Source of the DNA: Candidatus Sulfuricurvum sp. RIFRC-1
Lineage (GTDB): Bacteria > Campylobacterota > Campylobacteria > Campylobacterales > Sulfurimonadaceae
Length of the DNA stretch: 64,000 nt
Reading direction: 5' to 3'
Assembly (NCBI RefSeq): GCF_000310245.1
Contig: NC_020505.1
Coordinates: 2,018,001-2,082,000, forward strand
Each line of letters begins with the position of its first letter. The stretch's first letter is position 1. Positions 51,792 through 61,829 of the stretch are shown here, one piece after another. The translations under genes were made by a program, and so were the position numbers. The notes beneath the pieces are model-generated. The model worked only from the letters and a program-made list of their open reading frames with translations, was not told the DNA's origin and searched no databases.

Positions 51792-53222
51792 TTAACAAGA
51801 ATAGGTAGATTTAAATTCGAATGCAGTCGGACGAGCTTCGTCAGGCCATACTTGTGTTTCAAATTTATAGTTTTGGTAAGTATCCAAGAATTCTGGAGTC
51901 ATAACCGGTTGCAAGAAATCGTTATCACGAATCAATGATTCCAATGCACCACGGAGTGTGTGTGGCATTTGTTGAATCCCTTTTTCACGGATTTCATTCA
52001 ACGTGAGTTCGAACAAATCTTCGTCCATCGGTCCAACCGGAACGGTTTTGTTTTTGATACCATCTAAACCAGCTAGCAACATTGCGGTAAACGCAAGGTA
52101 TGGGCATGAAGTAGAATCCGGGAAACGCATTTCGATACGTGTCGCTTTTTCACCCGCGCCGTATGGAACACGACAAGATGCAGAGCGGTTTTGGCTTGAG
52201 TAGGTCAAAATCGACGGTGCTTCGAATCCAGGGATAAGACGTTTGTATGAGTTGGTTGATGGGTTCGTGAACGCTGCAACGGCGCGAGCATGAGCGAAAA
52301 CACCGCCTACATAATGAAGCGCTGTTTCAGAGAGGTTGCTGTAACCGCCCTCTTTGTAGAATGTATTTTTGCCGTCTTTCCAGATGGATTGGTGAACGTG
52401 CATACCGTTACCGTTGTCGCCATAAAGCGGTTTAGGCATAAAGGTAACCGTTTTACCGTTAAGGTGAGCTACCATTTTGATAACGTATTTAAGTTTTTGT
52501 ACGTTGTCAGCTGCTTCAACCAATGTTCCGAAAACGATACCGATTTCACCTTGACCTTGTGCAACTTCGTGGTGACCGAGAACAACTTCAAGACCGACTT
52601 GTTCTAGCGCTAACATCATCTCAGCACGAAGATCAACCATAGTATCGATCGGAGCTACCGGAAAGTAACCCCCTTTTGTACGTGGGCGATGACCGGTGTT
52701 GAAACCGTCTTTGAAATCTTTCGCATCATTCCATGCACCCTCTTCAGTGTCTACTTCGTAGTATGAACAGTTTACTTCGTCGCGGATTTTAACATCGTCG
52801 AATACGAAGAATTCATTTTCAGGACCGAAATAAGCAACATCACCCACACCGGCATTTGCAAGATGCTCAAGCGCTTTTTTCGCGATAGCACGAGGACATT
52901 TTTCGTACGCTTGACCTTTGTAGATGTCATAAACATCACAAATAACGATAACGGTCGGATCAGCAGTAAACGGGTCCATAAATGCTGATTCAGCATCCGG
53001 TTTAAGCAACATATCTGAACGGTTGATCGGCTGCCAAGCATCGATTGAAGAACCGTCAAACGGAAGACCGCCTTCAAAATGACCTGCGTTAACCGCGCTC
53101 ATACGATAGCTGACGTGGTGCCATGTCCCTTTCATATCGGTGAAACGAAAGTCAACGAACTGAACGTCATTCTCTTTACAAAAACTGAAAAACTCGTCGA
53201 CACTATTTACGAATTTACCCAT
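51792..53222 (-). CDS. glnA: Glutamine synthetase, type I
   Basis: A 476-residue GSI enzyme making glutamine from glutamate and ammonia. It has the DGSS motif near residue 50, NGMHVHQS near 270 and [10 protein letters not shown] near 345. At the adenylylation site the usual tyrosine is a phenylalanine (EDLFELTL, about residue 404), so covalent control by GlnE is not expected. I chose the ATG at 53222 with AGGAG upstream; an upstream start would add 14 unlikely residues. A palindrome follows the gene. Confidence 0.95.
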   Translation of the reverse strand: MGKFVNSVDEFFSFCKENDVQFVDFRFTDMKGTWHHVSYRMSAVNAGHFEGGLPFDGSSIDAWQPINRSDMLLKPDAESAFMDPFTADPTVIVICDVYDIYKGQAYEKCPRAIAKKALEHLANAGVGDVAYFGPENEFFVFDDVKIRDEVNCSYYEVDTEEGAWNDAKDFKDGFNTGHRPRTKGGYFPVAPIDTMVDLRAEMMLALEQVGLEVVLGHHEVAQGQGEIGIVFGTLVEAADNVQKLKYVIKMVAHLNGKTVTFMPKPLYGDNGNGMHVHQSIWKDGKNTFYKEGGYSNLSETALHYVGGVFAHARAVAAFTNPSTNSYKRLIPGFEAPSILTYSSQNRSASCRVPYGAGEKATRIEMRFPDSTSCPYLAFTAMLLAGLDGIKNKTVPVGPMDEDLFELTLNEIREKGIQQMPHTLRGALESLIRDNDFLQPVMTPEFLDTYQNYKFETQVWPDEARPTAFEFKSTYSC

Positions 53223-53295
53223 GCAAATCTCCTGGAAATAATTAAAGTGTAAGCAGTATAGCAAAAGTTCCCAAAAATTGGAGGGTAAATCATGA

Positions 53296-54075
53296 TTAAA
53301 ATTTAATCATTTCCCGATCACGTCCTCGGTAAAGGGCACATTTATTGTATCCGACAGAGCGTGCCAACGCTTCTGCCTCGCTGCTGTAAAGCCCGACTTG
53401 TTCTTTACAATGGGCATCCGAACCAAACGTTATCGGTATCTCCATCTCGGCAATTTGCTCTACCAAAAGCGGGGAAGGATACGCTTCGCCGATCGGTTTT
53501 CGATAGCCTGAAACATTTATTTCAATCGACATATCGGCTTTTTTAATCGCTTTTAACGCCCCTTCTGCCAAAGTCCGAATATCTTTGGTCGGAAGGAATT
53601 TAAACACCTTGAGTAAATCCAGATGCCCGACAATATCGAATCTGCCGCTTAATGCCATTGCTTCCACAAGTCCGAAATAGCGACGATAAATATCATCAAT
53701 ATCTGCCCCCGCGTAACGACCGATAAATTCGGGATTGTCAAATCCCCAATCGTCGATAAAATGGACACTCCCGATCAAATAATCGCAAGGACGCACCAAA
53801 ACACTCTCATCCATATAGCCGGGAAGATAATCAATCTCGTACCCTAATAGCACTGTAATGTTATCTGCGTACTTCTCTTGGGCTTCTTTTATCCATGACT
53901 CATACAAACCCATCTGATCCAATCTCATCCGATATGCAGGATCGTAGTGCATTGGAGCATGATCGGAAAATCCAAAAAACTCCGTACCGCACACAATAGC
54001 AGCTTCTACATACTCATTTACGGTTCCCGTTGCATGGTTACACAAAACAGTGTGGTTATGGAGATCAACTTTCAT
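53296..54075 (-). CDS. hisJ: PHP-domain histidinol-phosphatase
   Basis: A 259-residue metal-dependent phosphatase. The metal ligands appear in [16 protein letters not shown] at the start, FSDHAPM near residue 37, and GSDAHCKEQ near 218. The HisJ/HisK-type PHP enzymes remove phosphate from histidinol phosphate. No other his gene is present, so the assignment rests on family similarity alone. It diverges from cheZ, with 68 bases between the two starts. Confidence 0.85.
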   Translation of the reverse strand: MKVDLHNHTVLCNHATGTVNEYVEAAIVCGTEFFGFSDHAPMHYDPAYRMRLDQMGLYESWIKEAQEKYADNITVLLGYEIDYLPGYMDESVLVRPCDYLIGSVHFIDDWGFDNPEFIGRYAGADIDDIYRRYFGLVEAMALSGRFDIVGHLDLLKVFKFLPTKDIRTLAEGALKAIKKADMSIEINVSGYRKPIGEAYPSPLLVEQIAEMEIPITFGSDAHCKEQVGLYSSEAEALARSVGYNKCALYRGRDREMIKF

Positions 54076-54143
54076 CTATTTTCCTAAGTAAAAATAATGG
54101 TTTTAATGATATTATAGTGCAATTTTTTGTTAAGGTTATCGTT

Positions 54144-54857
54144 ATGACGCAAGAAGAGTTAGATGCATTAATGAGCGGTGACATCGATTTGGATGAAACT
54201 TTCGAAGAGTCTGAGTCACCCATAGCCAAAGAAGAACTTTCCCCAGAAGATTCTGATTCAATAGACACATACCACGAACCTGACCCCGACAAATACCGTG
54301 TATCTGCAATGAACAGTTGGCCGCCGCCACCGCCGACGGATGATAATAAAATGGTTCATCAGCTCGATGACGTCACCAAAGAGAGTGAGGAAAAAGCCTC
54401 AGAGATTTTTGATCTGATTGAGGGGATCAGCAATGATTTATCCGATGGAGAAAAAGATGTCAAAGCTATTCGAGCGGTTATTAACAGCAATATTGAACTT
54501 TTCACGACCTTAAGCGCCAAATTTCCGCACGTCGAAGCGTTTAAAACACAATTAGAACAAAATGACGCTGCAATGCAGCATCTGGATGCTATCCTCGAAA
54601 AGCTCCAAAACGGCGGTGACACCATTATGAATATCATGGATATTATGCAGTATCAAGATATTCATCGTCAAAAAATCGAGCGGGTTATCAACGTTATGCG
54701 AGCGCTCTCAACCTATATGAATCATCTGTTTTCCGGGAAAATCGATGATAGTAAGCGCGTTAGTTCTGCAGTGCATATCCATGGAGATACCACGACGGAA
54801 GATGTCGTCAGCAGTGATGATATCGAAGCATTACTTGCTTCGTTCGGAAACAAATAA
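54144..54857 (+). CDS. cheZ: Remote CheZ-type CheY-P phosphatase
   Basis: A 237-residue, highly acidic protein. The helical core ends in MDIMQYQDIHRQKIERV, giving D172 and Q176 in the DxxxQ pattern of the CheZ active site. It resembles the remote CheZ of Helicobacter. Both ends carry short EIDALL-like peptides: EELDALMSG at residues 4-12 and DDIEALLASFG at 225-235. A proline run lies at 60-64. I chose the ATG at 54144 (MTQEELDALM) with AAGG upstream. A family C element follows. Confidence 0.85.
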   Translation: MTQEELDALMSGDIDLDETFEESESPIAKEELSPEDSDSIDTYHEPDPDKYRVSAMNSWPPPPPTDDNKMVHQLDDVTKESEEKASEIFDLIEGISNDLSDGEKDVKAIRAVINSNIELFTTLSAKFPHVEAFKTQLEQNDAAMQHLDAILEKLQNGGDTIMNIMDIMQYQDIHRQKIERVINVMRALSTYMNHLFSGKIDDSKRVSSAVHIHGDTTTEDVVSSDDIEALLASFGNK

Positions 54858-54939
54858 CGCTATCGGAATACATCCCGATAGCTGCGTTAACACTGGGTTT
54901 CACTCTAGCAGGAAGCCCACGCACACTTGTGTGCTTTTT
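54858..54939 (+). repeat. Family C 3' element, copy 3 (after cheZ)
   Basis: CTATCGG/CCGATAG stem, GCGTTAACACTGGGTT, a CTAGCAGGAAGCCCACGCAC segment and a final GCACACTTGTGTGC hairpin followed by TTTTT. It starts directly after the stop and ends like an intrinsic terminator. Confidence 0.7.
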
Positions 54940-55021
54940 GATATAACCTCTAAACTTCATCTTAAGAAATACTTTTTTTCGATAAAATTCCTTAAAATTA
55001 AAATAGATCAGGTACCTTTTT

Positions 55022-56314
55022 TTGAAAAAAGTCGAGCTCCTCTCCCCTGCGGGGAACCTAGAAAAACTTAAAATTGCTATCGACTTCGGTGCTGACGCCG
55101 TGTATGGGGGAGTTAGCCACTTTTCTCTCCGTATCCGTTCCGGTAAAGAGTTCGATTTGGAGAGCTTCAAAGAGGGGATTGATTATGCCCATGATAAAGG
55201 TCGTAAAGTCTATGTGACGATCAACGGTTTCCCCTTTAACTCTCAGCTCAAACTTCTCAAAGAACATATTGCGACCATGGCATCATTAGAACCCGATGCG
55301 TTTATCGTAGCAACCCCGGGCGTACTCAAACTCGCCCATCAGATAGCCCCTCACATTCCTCTGCATCTCTCAACCCAAGCCAATGTTATGAACGTCCTTG
55401 ATGCACAGGTCTATTACGACATGGGGGCACGCCGGATCATCGCGGCACGGGAAATCTCTCTTAAAGACCTCAAGCAAATCAAAGAGGAGCTCCCCGATTT
55501 GGAGATCGAAGTATTTGTCCATGGTTCGATGTGTTTTGCCTACAGCGGCCGCTGTTTGATCTCGACACTCCAAAGCGGTCGCGTCCCCAATCGCGGAAGC
55601 TGTGCGAATGATTGCCGATTTCCCTACGAAATGTACGCCGCCAATCCTGAAACCGGGACCTTGTTTAAACTCGTAGAGGATGAGGGAATCGGTACGTATA
55701 TCATGAACTCCAAAGATCTCAATCTCGCATCCCATATCCAAGAGATCATCGATGCAGGATGTATCGATTCACTCAAAATCGAAGGGCGTACAAAAGCCCC
55801 TTATTACGCGGCTATCACCGCCAAAGTGTATCGTCAAGCTATCGATGATTATTATGCAGGAACGTTTGATGGAGAGGCTTACCAAAAAGAACTCAATACC
55901 ATGCAAAACAGAGGCTTTACCGATGCCTATCTGATTAATCGTCCTTTTGAGAAACACGACACCCAAAATCTCGATTTCTCTATGATGATGGGAACGCATC
56001 AGGTAAGCGGTATTGTCGATGAATCAGGAGATTTTTTCGAGTGTAAATACAAAACTTTCCCCAATGATATTATGGAAATTGTTGCCCCCTCAAATGCAAT
56101 CATCGAAGCGGTTGACAATGAAATCGGTACTGTTGAAATGAAAGATGGGCAATGGTGTATATCTTTTAAACAGCTGCTCGCCGAAAACGGAAAAGTTTGG
56201 GATCAGGTCCACAGTGGGAATCTCAACCGTTTTAAACTCCCTATTAAACTGCCTGCATTTACCTTTTTCCGTATCCCTGCAACTGAGGATATGGGGATTG
56301 GAACGAAATGTTAA
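55022..56314 (+). CDS. trhP: U32-family tRNA hydroxylation protein, TrhP-like
   Basis: A 430-residue member of peptidase family U32, most like TrhP (YegQ), which helps form 5-hydroxyuridine in tRNA. The barrel starts KKVELLSPAGNLEKLKIAID; the cysteine cluster is CFAYSGRCLIS and GSCANDCRFPY near residues 170-200, likely iron-sulfur ligands. The start is TTG at 55022 with AGG upstream. Length is near that of TrhP. Other U32 members (RlhA, UbiU) are alternatives. A family A copy follows. Confidence 0.82.
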   Translation: MKKVELLSPAGNLEKLKIAIDFGADAVYGGVSHFSLRIRSGKEFDLESFKEGIDYAHDKGRKVYVTINGFPFNSQLKLLKEHIATMASLEPDAFIVATPGVLKLAHQIAPHIPLHLSTQANVMNVLDAQVYYDMGARRIIAAREISLKDLKQIKEELPDLEIEVFVHGSMCFAYSGRCLISTLQSGRVPNRGSCANDCRFPYEMYAANPETGTLFKLVEDEGIGTYIMNSKDLNLASHIQEIIDAGCIDSLKIEGRTKAPYYAAITAKVYRQAIDDYYAGTFDGEAYQKELNTMQNRGFTDAYLINRPFEKHDTQNLDFSMMMGTHQVSGIVDESGDFFECKYKTFPNDIMEIVAPSNAIIEAVDNEIGTVEMKDGQWCISFKQLLAENGKVWDQVHSGNLNRFKLPIKLPAFTFFRIPATEDMGIGTKC

Positions 56315-56319
56315 TACAC

Positions 56320-56414
56320 CCGTTCGCCCTGAGCCTGTCGAATAGTACGTTCATGGTTCGACAAAACAAGGGTACCGCTCGCGAAGCGATGTTTCCTAGA
56401 GCTCACCACGAACG
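56320..56414. repeat. Family A repeat, copy 6, split by a 36-base insert
   Basis: Arms CGTTCGCCCTGAGCCTGTCG and TGGTTCGACAA...GCTCACCACGAACG, interrupted at 56365-56400. The insert sits in the CCACGAAC arm here but in the GGGCGAAC arm at 31840-31875. It lies between trhP and purE. Confidence 0.75.
56365..56400. mobile_element. 36-base hairpin insert in family A copy 6
   Basis: It differs from the insert in copy 4 by one base (CCTAGA against CCTTGA at its right end) and lies at the same point between TTCGACAA and GCTCA. Confidence 0.7.
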
Positions 56415-56444
56415 AAAATTTCAAACAAAAACCAAGGAGAAAAA

Positions 56445-56939
56445 ATGAAATTCGTATCGATTATAATGGGGAGCAAAAGCGATTTCGATGTAATGAAATC
56501 GTGTTCAGAGACACTTGAAGCGTTTGGTGTTCAATACGAACTCATTATCTCATCCGCACACCGAAGTCCTGAACGGACCAAAGATTATGTACTCGCGGCA
56601 GAGACCAAAGGGGCACAGGTATTTATCGCAGCCGCCGGTATGGCAGCGCATTTGGCCGGTGTTCTAGCTTCTAAGACCATCAAACCGATTATCGGCGTAC
56701 CAATGAGTGCATCTGCGCTATCGGGTATCGATGCTCTCCTCTCAACCGTACAAATGCCAGCAGGTATGCCGGTAGCAACCGTTGCTATCGGTAAAGCCGG
56801 AGCAATCAACTCAGCGTATTTGGCAATGCAGATTTTAGCGTTAGAAAACGAGGAGTTACGGATGAAACTCCAAGAAGATCGTATCAGCAAAGCAAAAAAA
56901 GTAGAAATGGATTCACTGGAGATTGAAACTATTTTATAG
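56445..56939 (+). CDS. purE: N5-carboxyaminoimidazole ribonucleotide mutase
   Basis: A 164-residue class I PurE of purine synthesis. The signature IMGSKSDFDVM lies at the start, SAHRSPERT near residue 41 and AAAGMAAHLAGVLAS near 68. AAGGAG precedes the ATG. It follows family A copy 6 and is followed by a long family C element. purK is not in the window. Confidence 0.93.
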   Translation: MKFVSIIMGSKSDFDVMKSCSETLEAFGVQYELIISSAHRSPERTKDYVLAAETKGAQVFIAAAGMAAHLAGVLASKTIKPIIGVPMSASALSGIDALLSTVQMPAGMPVATVAIGKAGAINSAYLAMQILALENEELRMKLQEDRISKAKKVEMDSLEIETIL

Positions 56940-56943
56940 TTTC

Positions 56944-57090
56944 AAACGCCCTCCGACGGCGGGCAAGCCCTTCGCCTTTGGTTCCGAACCTATCGAAGTG
57001 AGGTTACTCACCTCGATAACGGCTCTCATGATAACTCTGCGTTTTCTTCAGCAGAAGGCTCACGCACGCTTGCGTGCTTTACTCTTTTTT
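56944..57090 (+). repeat. Family C 3' element, copy 4, long variant (after purE)
   Basis: It begins CAAACGCCCTCCGACGGCGG four bases after the stop, with at least three hairpins including GTGAGGTTACTCAC, then CTTCAGCAGAAG and GCACGCTTGCGTGC followed by TTTACTCTTTTTT. It is longer and more divergent than the other copies but keeps the start and the end. Confidence 0.6.
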
Positions 57091-57145
57091 AACAAACTGG
57101 GTACGCGTTTTGCTAGAGTTGTTTAAAATAAAAAGGTGGTAGAAA

Positions 57146-57622
57146 ATGCAAGGGCATTGGATGAGTATCGATGATTACGCTGGGATGACACAAATGGATC
57201 GCAGTGCCGTTGAAACGTTGATCGTCCGTGGCAAGCTGACTACAACTATCGAAGATGGAGAGGTATTTATCGATGCGGGTAAAGGGATGGCCGGAATCGT
57301 TCCGGTAACGCTTCAGGAGCTGAGCGCATCGCACGCCGATGTAACAATGGGAGCGAGTTTCGTCGAAAAAACGATCGGAACGATCATCAATCTCCATGAA
57401 AAAGTCCTCGGTGCTAAAGAGGAAACCATCGAATCGATTAAAAATGAGAATCTTTTTCTGAGGGAAGCACTTGGCTCTCTCCAAGAACTTTATGATGAAG
57501 ATCGACGTACCATCGCAACCCTCACCGAGCAGCTCCGCCTTTCTCAACAAGAAGTTGAATTTATGCGACGTAAATACAAACTGATGTGGGGCAAAGTAAT
57601 CGACGATCACGCCTCAGTATGA
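57146..57622 (+). CDS. DUF3972 protein
   Basis: A 158-residue protein of a family (DUF3972) found in this phylum. The N-terminal 55 residues look like a helix-turn-helix or MerR-like fold (MSIDDYAGMTQMDRSAVETL) and residues 85-145 form a long coiled coil. Function is unknown; a DNA-binding or adaptor role is an inference from shape only. The ATG has AAGGTGG upstream. Its stop overlaps the DUF89 start by four bases (ATGA). Confidence 0.75.
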   Translation: MQGHWMSIDDYAGMTQMDRSAVETLIVRGKLTTTIEDGEVFIDAGKGMAGIVPVTLQELSASHADVTMGASFVEKTIGTIINLHEKVLGAKEETIESIKNENLFLREALGSLQELYDEDRRTIATLTEQLRLSQQEVEFMRRKYKLMWGKVIDDHASV

Positions 57623-58476
57623 CAATACAACCAGAATGTATTGCCTGCATCGCAGGTCAAAGTAAACGGGTTTGTGATGCAATTCATGCCAATGAAACGT
57701 TGACACATTCGATCGTTACCTATGTCGAAACAGCTCTAAAAGATGCCGATTTTACCCTCTCGCCACCCGTCATTGCCGCGCCGTTGTATGAAGGAATGGC
57801 AAAACTCGCCAATACACACGATCTGTACGAAGCGCAAAAACAACACGCCTCAGAACAAGCGAAAAACTATCTTCCTTTTTTATATGAGACCATCGAGCAG
57901 AGTGATAATTCCTTTCTCGCTACGCTCAAAACAGCGGTCGTCGGCAATGTGATCGATTTGGCCGCAGAGGTGAGCTTTGATCTTCATGATGCGATTATGT
58001 CGGTATTTCATACCCCTTTTGCTCATGATGATACCGAAGCATTAAGAGAGGCTCTGCGTAGTGCTAAAAGCGTTCTCTACATCGGAGACAATGCGGGAGA
58101 ACACCTGTTTGATGCTTTAGCAATTGGGTTCCTCCAAAAACTTTATCCCGACATCGATGTTACCTATATGGTGCGCGGTAATCCGATTATCAACGATGTG
58201 ACACTCAAAGAAGCTAAAGAAGCGGGGATGGATGAAATCTGTACGCTTGTGAACAGCGGTGTCCCTACCCCTGGATTTGTGTACGAACTCGCATCTTCTG
58301 AAGCCCAAAAGCTTTTTGACAGCGCTGATCTGATCATCGCAAAAGGGATGGGGAACTATGAATGCATGACCCCTATCCCCCGCAAAAACATCTGTTTTTT
58401 ACTCAAAGTAAAATGCTCTGTTGTCGCACATTCACTGGATAGAAACATCGGAGATATCGTTTGCAAATTCGGATAA
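57619..58476 (+). CDS. DUF89/ARMT1-like metal-dependent phosphatase
   Basis: A 285-residue member of the DUF89 family of metal-dependent phosphatases, which act on phosphorylated metabolites that form by error. Cysteines in ECIACIAG near the start, the metal site in IGDNAGEHLFD near residue 155 and the AKGMGNYECM segment near 245 support this. I chose the ATG at 57619, which overlaps the preceding stop. The substrate is unknown. Confidence 0.8.
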   Translation: MTIQPECIACIAGQSKRVCDAIHANETLTHSIVTYVETALKDADFTLSPPVIAAPLYEGMAKLANTHDLYEAQKQHASEQAKNYLPFLYETIEQSDNSFLATLKTAVVGNVIDLAAEVSFDLHDAIMSVFHTPFAHDDTEALREALRSAKSVLYIGDNAGEHLFDALAIGFLQKLYPDIDVTYMVRGNPIINDVTLKEAKEAGMDEICTLVNSGVPTPGFVYELASSEAQKLFDSADLIIAKGMGNYECMTPIPRKNICFLLKVKCSVVAHSLDRNIGDIVCKFG

Positions 58477-58477
58477 C

Positions 58478-60742
58478 TTATCCTACATAAATCCGATTTT
58501 TCCCCTCTTCTTTGGCTCGGTACAATGCACTGTCTGCACGCCCTACCACATTCTCAATCCGATCTCCTTCACGGCTCTCACTGATCCCGAAGCTGCACGT
58601 GAGCGTATGGATATGGGGGAAATTGTATGCATTGACAACCTCTTGAATTTTATATGCCAGATGCTTTATCCCCTCAATATCCGTTTCAGGGCAAATAATC
58701 ATAAACTCTTCGCCGCCCCATCGTCCTACGATATCAATATCGCGAATATTGTCACGTAAAATACGTGAAAGACGCACCAGTGTTTTGTCTCCGATTAAAT
58801 GACCGTACGTATCATTTATCCGTTTGAAATTATCCAGATCCAGAATCATAACCGAATAGTTGCGCTGTAAACGCTGATAGAATTGATGACATTCCAACAG
58901 TTTGTCATCCAAACGCATCCGATTTGCAAGTTGCGTTAACGGATCTGTCGTTGCCATCTGTAACAATTGTTTATTGTATTTTCCCATCTCAAACTGTCGA
59001 TAGACAAAGAACGCAATAATAAACAAAGCTCCAAAACTGATGCCGTACACCCAACTGTAATCAACTCTCTCTTGATAGGTAACGGCAATGTATCGGTTAA
59101 ATATCTTTTGTCGTTCGGCTATTGTAATAGTATCAATCGCTTTATCGATAATCGACTTGAGCTGAGGATAATCATTTCGGATCATCATCCTAACGTCAAA
59201 ATTAAACTCGGTTGTCCCCGAAATTTTGAGATCCAAAAAATGATCGGCATTCATCAAATAAGCGACGACCGGTAAAATATCGACCACCGCATCAACTCTG
59301 CCGGAGCTCAGAAGCTTCAATCCTTCACGAGTATCTTCCACTTCAACGACAACAATTTTTGGGTATTTCGCCGAGATTCGTTCAACAATACTATACCCTT
59401 GCCCTATCGCAACACGTTTCCCCTCCAATGCATCAAGTCCCGGAATAAAGTCGATGGTTTTATCGGTAACTATGACATTTGGAAACGAAGCATACGGCTT
59501 TGAAAATAGTGCATACGCCTCTTTATCTTTTGAAATCGAGGTTCCCAATGTTACATCGGCTGTTTTGGTTTTAATCGAATCCAAAATAGCTCCCCATGTA
59601 GGAGAGGGGACAAACGCGGTTTCCATTCCGGTTCGTTCCACTATCAATTTCCAAAAATCAGCAGCAATCCCTTGCAGTTCATTTTGCTGTTCTGAAGAAT
59701 GAAAATTAAACGGCGGCCACGCAAAGGTAGAGGTATAACGAATCGTATTAATGTGCAAAAAAGAGCGTTCATCGACACTCATCGCTACCGATAGATGGGT
59801 GACATCATCATAGATAAAACCTTCCAACCGTTTTTCGTTTTGGGGCACACCCATCACCCGATAAATATCCGATATTCGGCGAAATTTTTCAACCGTTATT
59901 GCCCCCAGAGGTTGATTGTCGTGATAAGAGAGATCTTTGAGTACTTTCCCCTCATAAATCAGACTCTCCAACGATTTGTTTTGAGTGTTATAGCGTTCAC
60001 GAATAAGCTGTGCCGTTTCAGGGATATGGGCAAAGGCGTATTCCCACCCTTTGAGCGTAGCGTCCACAAAGGCACGGACACGTTTTGGATGGTGACGCAC
60101 TTCGTCTTCAGAAGTGAAAAGGATATCACTGTAAAAATCAAATCCGTACGCTTCGGGGCTGATGAGATTGGTCTCTATCCCTTTCTCTTTTAAAACATAA
60201 GGCTCATTCGAAATATAGCATGCCATTACGTCCGTTTTTCCGTTTGCGATATCGAGGGGGTTAAAGCTGTGTTCTAAAAATTTGAGCTGTCCCATCCGTA
60301 CATCTTGAGAATTGAGCATTGCCCGCACCGAAATCGTGTCCTGAAAATCCTCCGTCATCATTATCCGCTTGCCGATCAAATCACGAGGCGTTTGAATATC
60401 CAACGATTTTTTTGACAGGAGAATAAAAGGAGAACTTTGGAAAATAGCCGCAAGCGCAATAACATCTTTTCCTTTCATCCGATCTACCAGAAGGGAAGAT
60501 CGTCCGATCCCATACGTGCTGCGCCCCGCCATCACCTCATCGACTGCGAGTTTTTTCGGATCAAATTTTTGGAGGGTTACATCTAAACCTGCATCACGGT
60601 AAAACCCTTTTTCTTTGGCAACATAATATCCTGCAAACTGAAATTGATCCGCCCATTGGAGTTTTACCGATACTTTTTCAAGTGGCGGCTGAGCATATAA
60701 TGCAGCAATGCATAAAAATAAGATAATACCATACCGCTTCAT
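58478..60742 (-). CDS. Diguanylate cyclase with two periplasmic binding domains
   Basis: A 754-residue signal protein. After a signal peptide come an NMT1/THI5-type substrate-binding domain (about residues 24-290), a second amino-acid-binding-like domain (SBP3, about 330-545), a membrane helix near 570-586 and a cytoplasmic GGDEF domain. The active GGEEF lies at residues 676-680, with an RxxD inhibitory site at 667-670. It should sense a periplasmic ligand and make cyclic di-GMP. The ligands are unknown. Confidence 0.88.
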   Translation of the reverse strand: MKRYGIILFLCIAALYAQPPLEKVSVKLQWADQFQFAGYYVAKEKGFYRDAGLDVTLQKFDPKKLAVDEVMAGRSTYGIGRSSLLVDRMKGKDVIALAAIFQSSPFILLSKKSLDIQTPRDLIGKRIMMTEDFQDTISVRAMLNSQDVRMGQLKFLEHSFNPLDIANGKTDVMACYISNEPYVLKEKGIETNLISPEAYGFDFYSDILFTSEDEVRHHPKRVRAFVDATLKGWEYAFAHIPETAQLIRERYNTQNKSLESLIYEGKVLKDLSYHDNQPLGAITVEKFRRISDIYRVMGVPQNEKRLEGFIYDDVTHLSVAMSVDERSFLHINTIRYTSTFAWPPFNFHSSEQQNELQGIAADFWKLIVERTGMETAFVPSPTWGAILDSIKTKTADVTLGTSISKDKEAYALFSKPYASFPNVIVTDKTIDFIPGLDALEGKRVAIGQGYSIVERISAKYPKIVVVEVEDTREGLKLLSSGRVDAVVDILPVVAYLMNADHFLDLKISGTTEFNFDVRMMIRNDYPQLKSIIDKAIDTITIAERQKIFNRYIAVTYQERVDYSWVYGISFGALFIIAFFVYRQFEMGKYNKQLLQMATTDPLTQLANRMRLDDKLLECHQFYQRLQRNYSVMILDLDNFKRINDTYGHLIGDKTLVRLSRILRDNIRDIDIVGRWGGEEFMIICPETDIEGIKHLAYKIQEVVNAYNFPHIHTLTCSFGISESREGDRIENVVGRADSALYRAKEEGKNRIYVG

Positions 60743-60817
60743 ATTGCTCCCCCTTTATCAATTCCATTTATAATAGAGTTTATCGCTTTAAAAAATCCTT
60801 TGGAACACGGTTTTTGG

Positions 60818-60823
60818 TATAAT
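60818..60823 (+). promoter_or_regulatory. TATAAT -10 box for glyQ
   Basis: GGTATAATGGCGC lies 27 bases before the glyQ ATG. Confidence 0.45.
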
Positions 60824-60849
60824 GGCGCAATTTCTTTAATGGGACGACT

Positions 60850-61731
60850 ATGATTACGTTCGGCGATATGCTTTTAAAACTTCAACAATTTTGGAATGAC
60901 CAAGGGTGCGCAATTGTCCAGCCTTATGATGTTGCAGCGGGTGCTGGAACGTTTCATCCGGCCACATTTTTACGTTCACTCGATTCAAAACCGTGGTCAG
61001 TCGCCTATGTCGCCCCTAGCCGCCGCCCGACGGATGGTCGCTATGGTGAAAATCCAAACCGCTTAGGCAGCTACTACCAATTTCAAGTTCTTATCAAACC
61101 AAGCCCTGAAAACATCCAAGAACTTTATCTCAAAAGTTTAGAGTATTTGGGACTCAATCTCAAGGATCATGATATCCGTTTCATCGAAGATAACTGGGAA
61201 TCACCGACGCTCGGAGCATGGGGACTGGGCTGGGAAGTATGGTTAAACGGAATGGAAGTGACCCAGTTCACCTATTTTCAGCAAGTAGGAGGAGTCACGT
61301 GTGATCCGGTTGCTGTCGAGATTACCTACGGAACGGAACGTCTTGCGATGTATCTGCAAGGGGTCGATACGGTGTTTGACATCGTATGGAGCGAAAATAA
61401 ATTCGGCAAAACCCTCTACCGCGATATCCATAAAGAGGGTGAAATCGAATTTAGTAAATACAACTTCGAAATTGCCGACACGGCCATGTTGTTTCATGAT
61501 TTTGAATCCAAAGCAGCCGAGTGTAAACGATGCCTCGATGCCGAGCTGCCGTTGCCGGCGTATGATCTGTGCATGATGGCATCGCACACCTTCAATACTC
61601 TCGACGCGCGCAAAGCGATCTCCGTCACCGAGCGGGCAAACTACATCCTTAAAATCCGTGAACTGGCACGCGGATGTGCCGAGTTATATAAGCTACAAGA
61701 GGAAGAACGGAATCTCCGAGTCCGTTCTTAA
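60850..61731 (+). CDS. glyQ: Glycyl-tRNA synthetase alpha subunit
   Basis: A 293-residue catalytic subunit of the two-subunit glycyl-tRNA synthetase. [20 protein letters not shown] and [14 protein letters not shown] at the start, then [19 protein letters not shown], are the family signature. The beta subunit gene (glyS) does not follow here; the next gene is a helicase. A GGGA site precedes the ATG. Confidence 0.95.
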   Translation: MITFGDMLLKLQQFWNDQGCAIVQPYDVAAGAGTFHPATFLRSLDSKPWSVAYVAPSRRPTDGRYGENPNRLGSYYQFQVLIKPSPENIQELYLKSLEYLGLNLKDHDIRFIEDNWESPTLGAWGLGWEVWLNGMEVTQFTYFQQVGGVTCDPVAVEITYGTERLAMYLQGVDTVFDIVWSENKFGKTLYRDIHKEGEIEFSKYNFEIADTAMLFHDFESKAAECKRCLDAELPLPAYDLCMMASHTFNTLDARKAISVTERANYILKIRELARGCAELYKLQEEERNLRVRS

Positions 61732-61733
61732 TC

Positions 61734-61815
61734 ACGCCATCGAAGCAAAGCTCCGATAGCTACATTAACACTTGGTTCTCCTCAGCGGAGTGCTTACGCA
61801 CGCTTGCGTGCTTTT
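61734..61815 (+). repeat. Family C 3' element, copy 5 (after glyQ)
   Basis: ACGCCATCG... stem with CCGATAGC, then TACATTAACACTTGGTT, CTCCTCAGCGGAG, TGCTTACGCA and GCACGCTTGCGTGC-TTTT. It begins two bases after the stop. Confidence 0.7.
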
Positions 61816-61829
61816 AGGTACATTCACCC

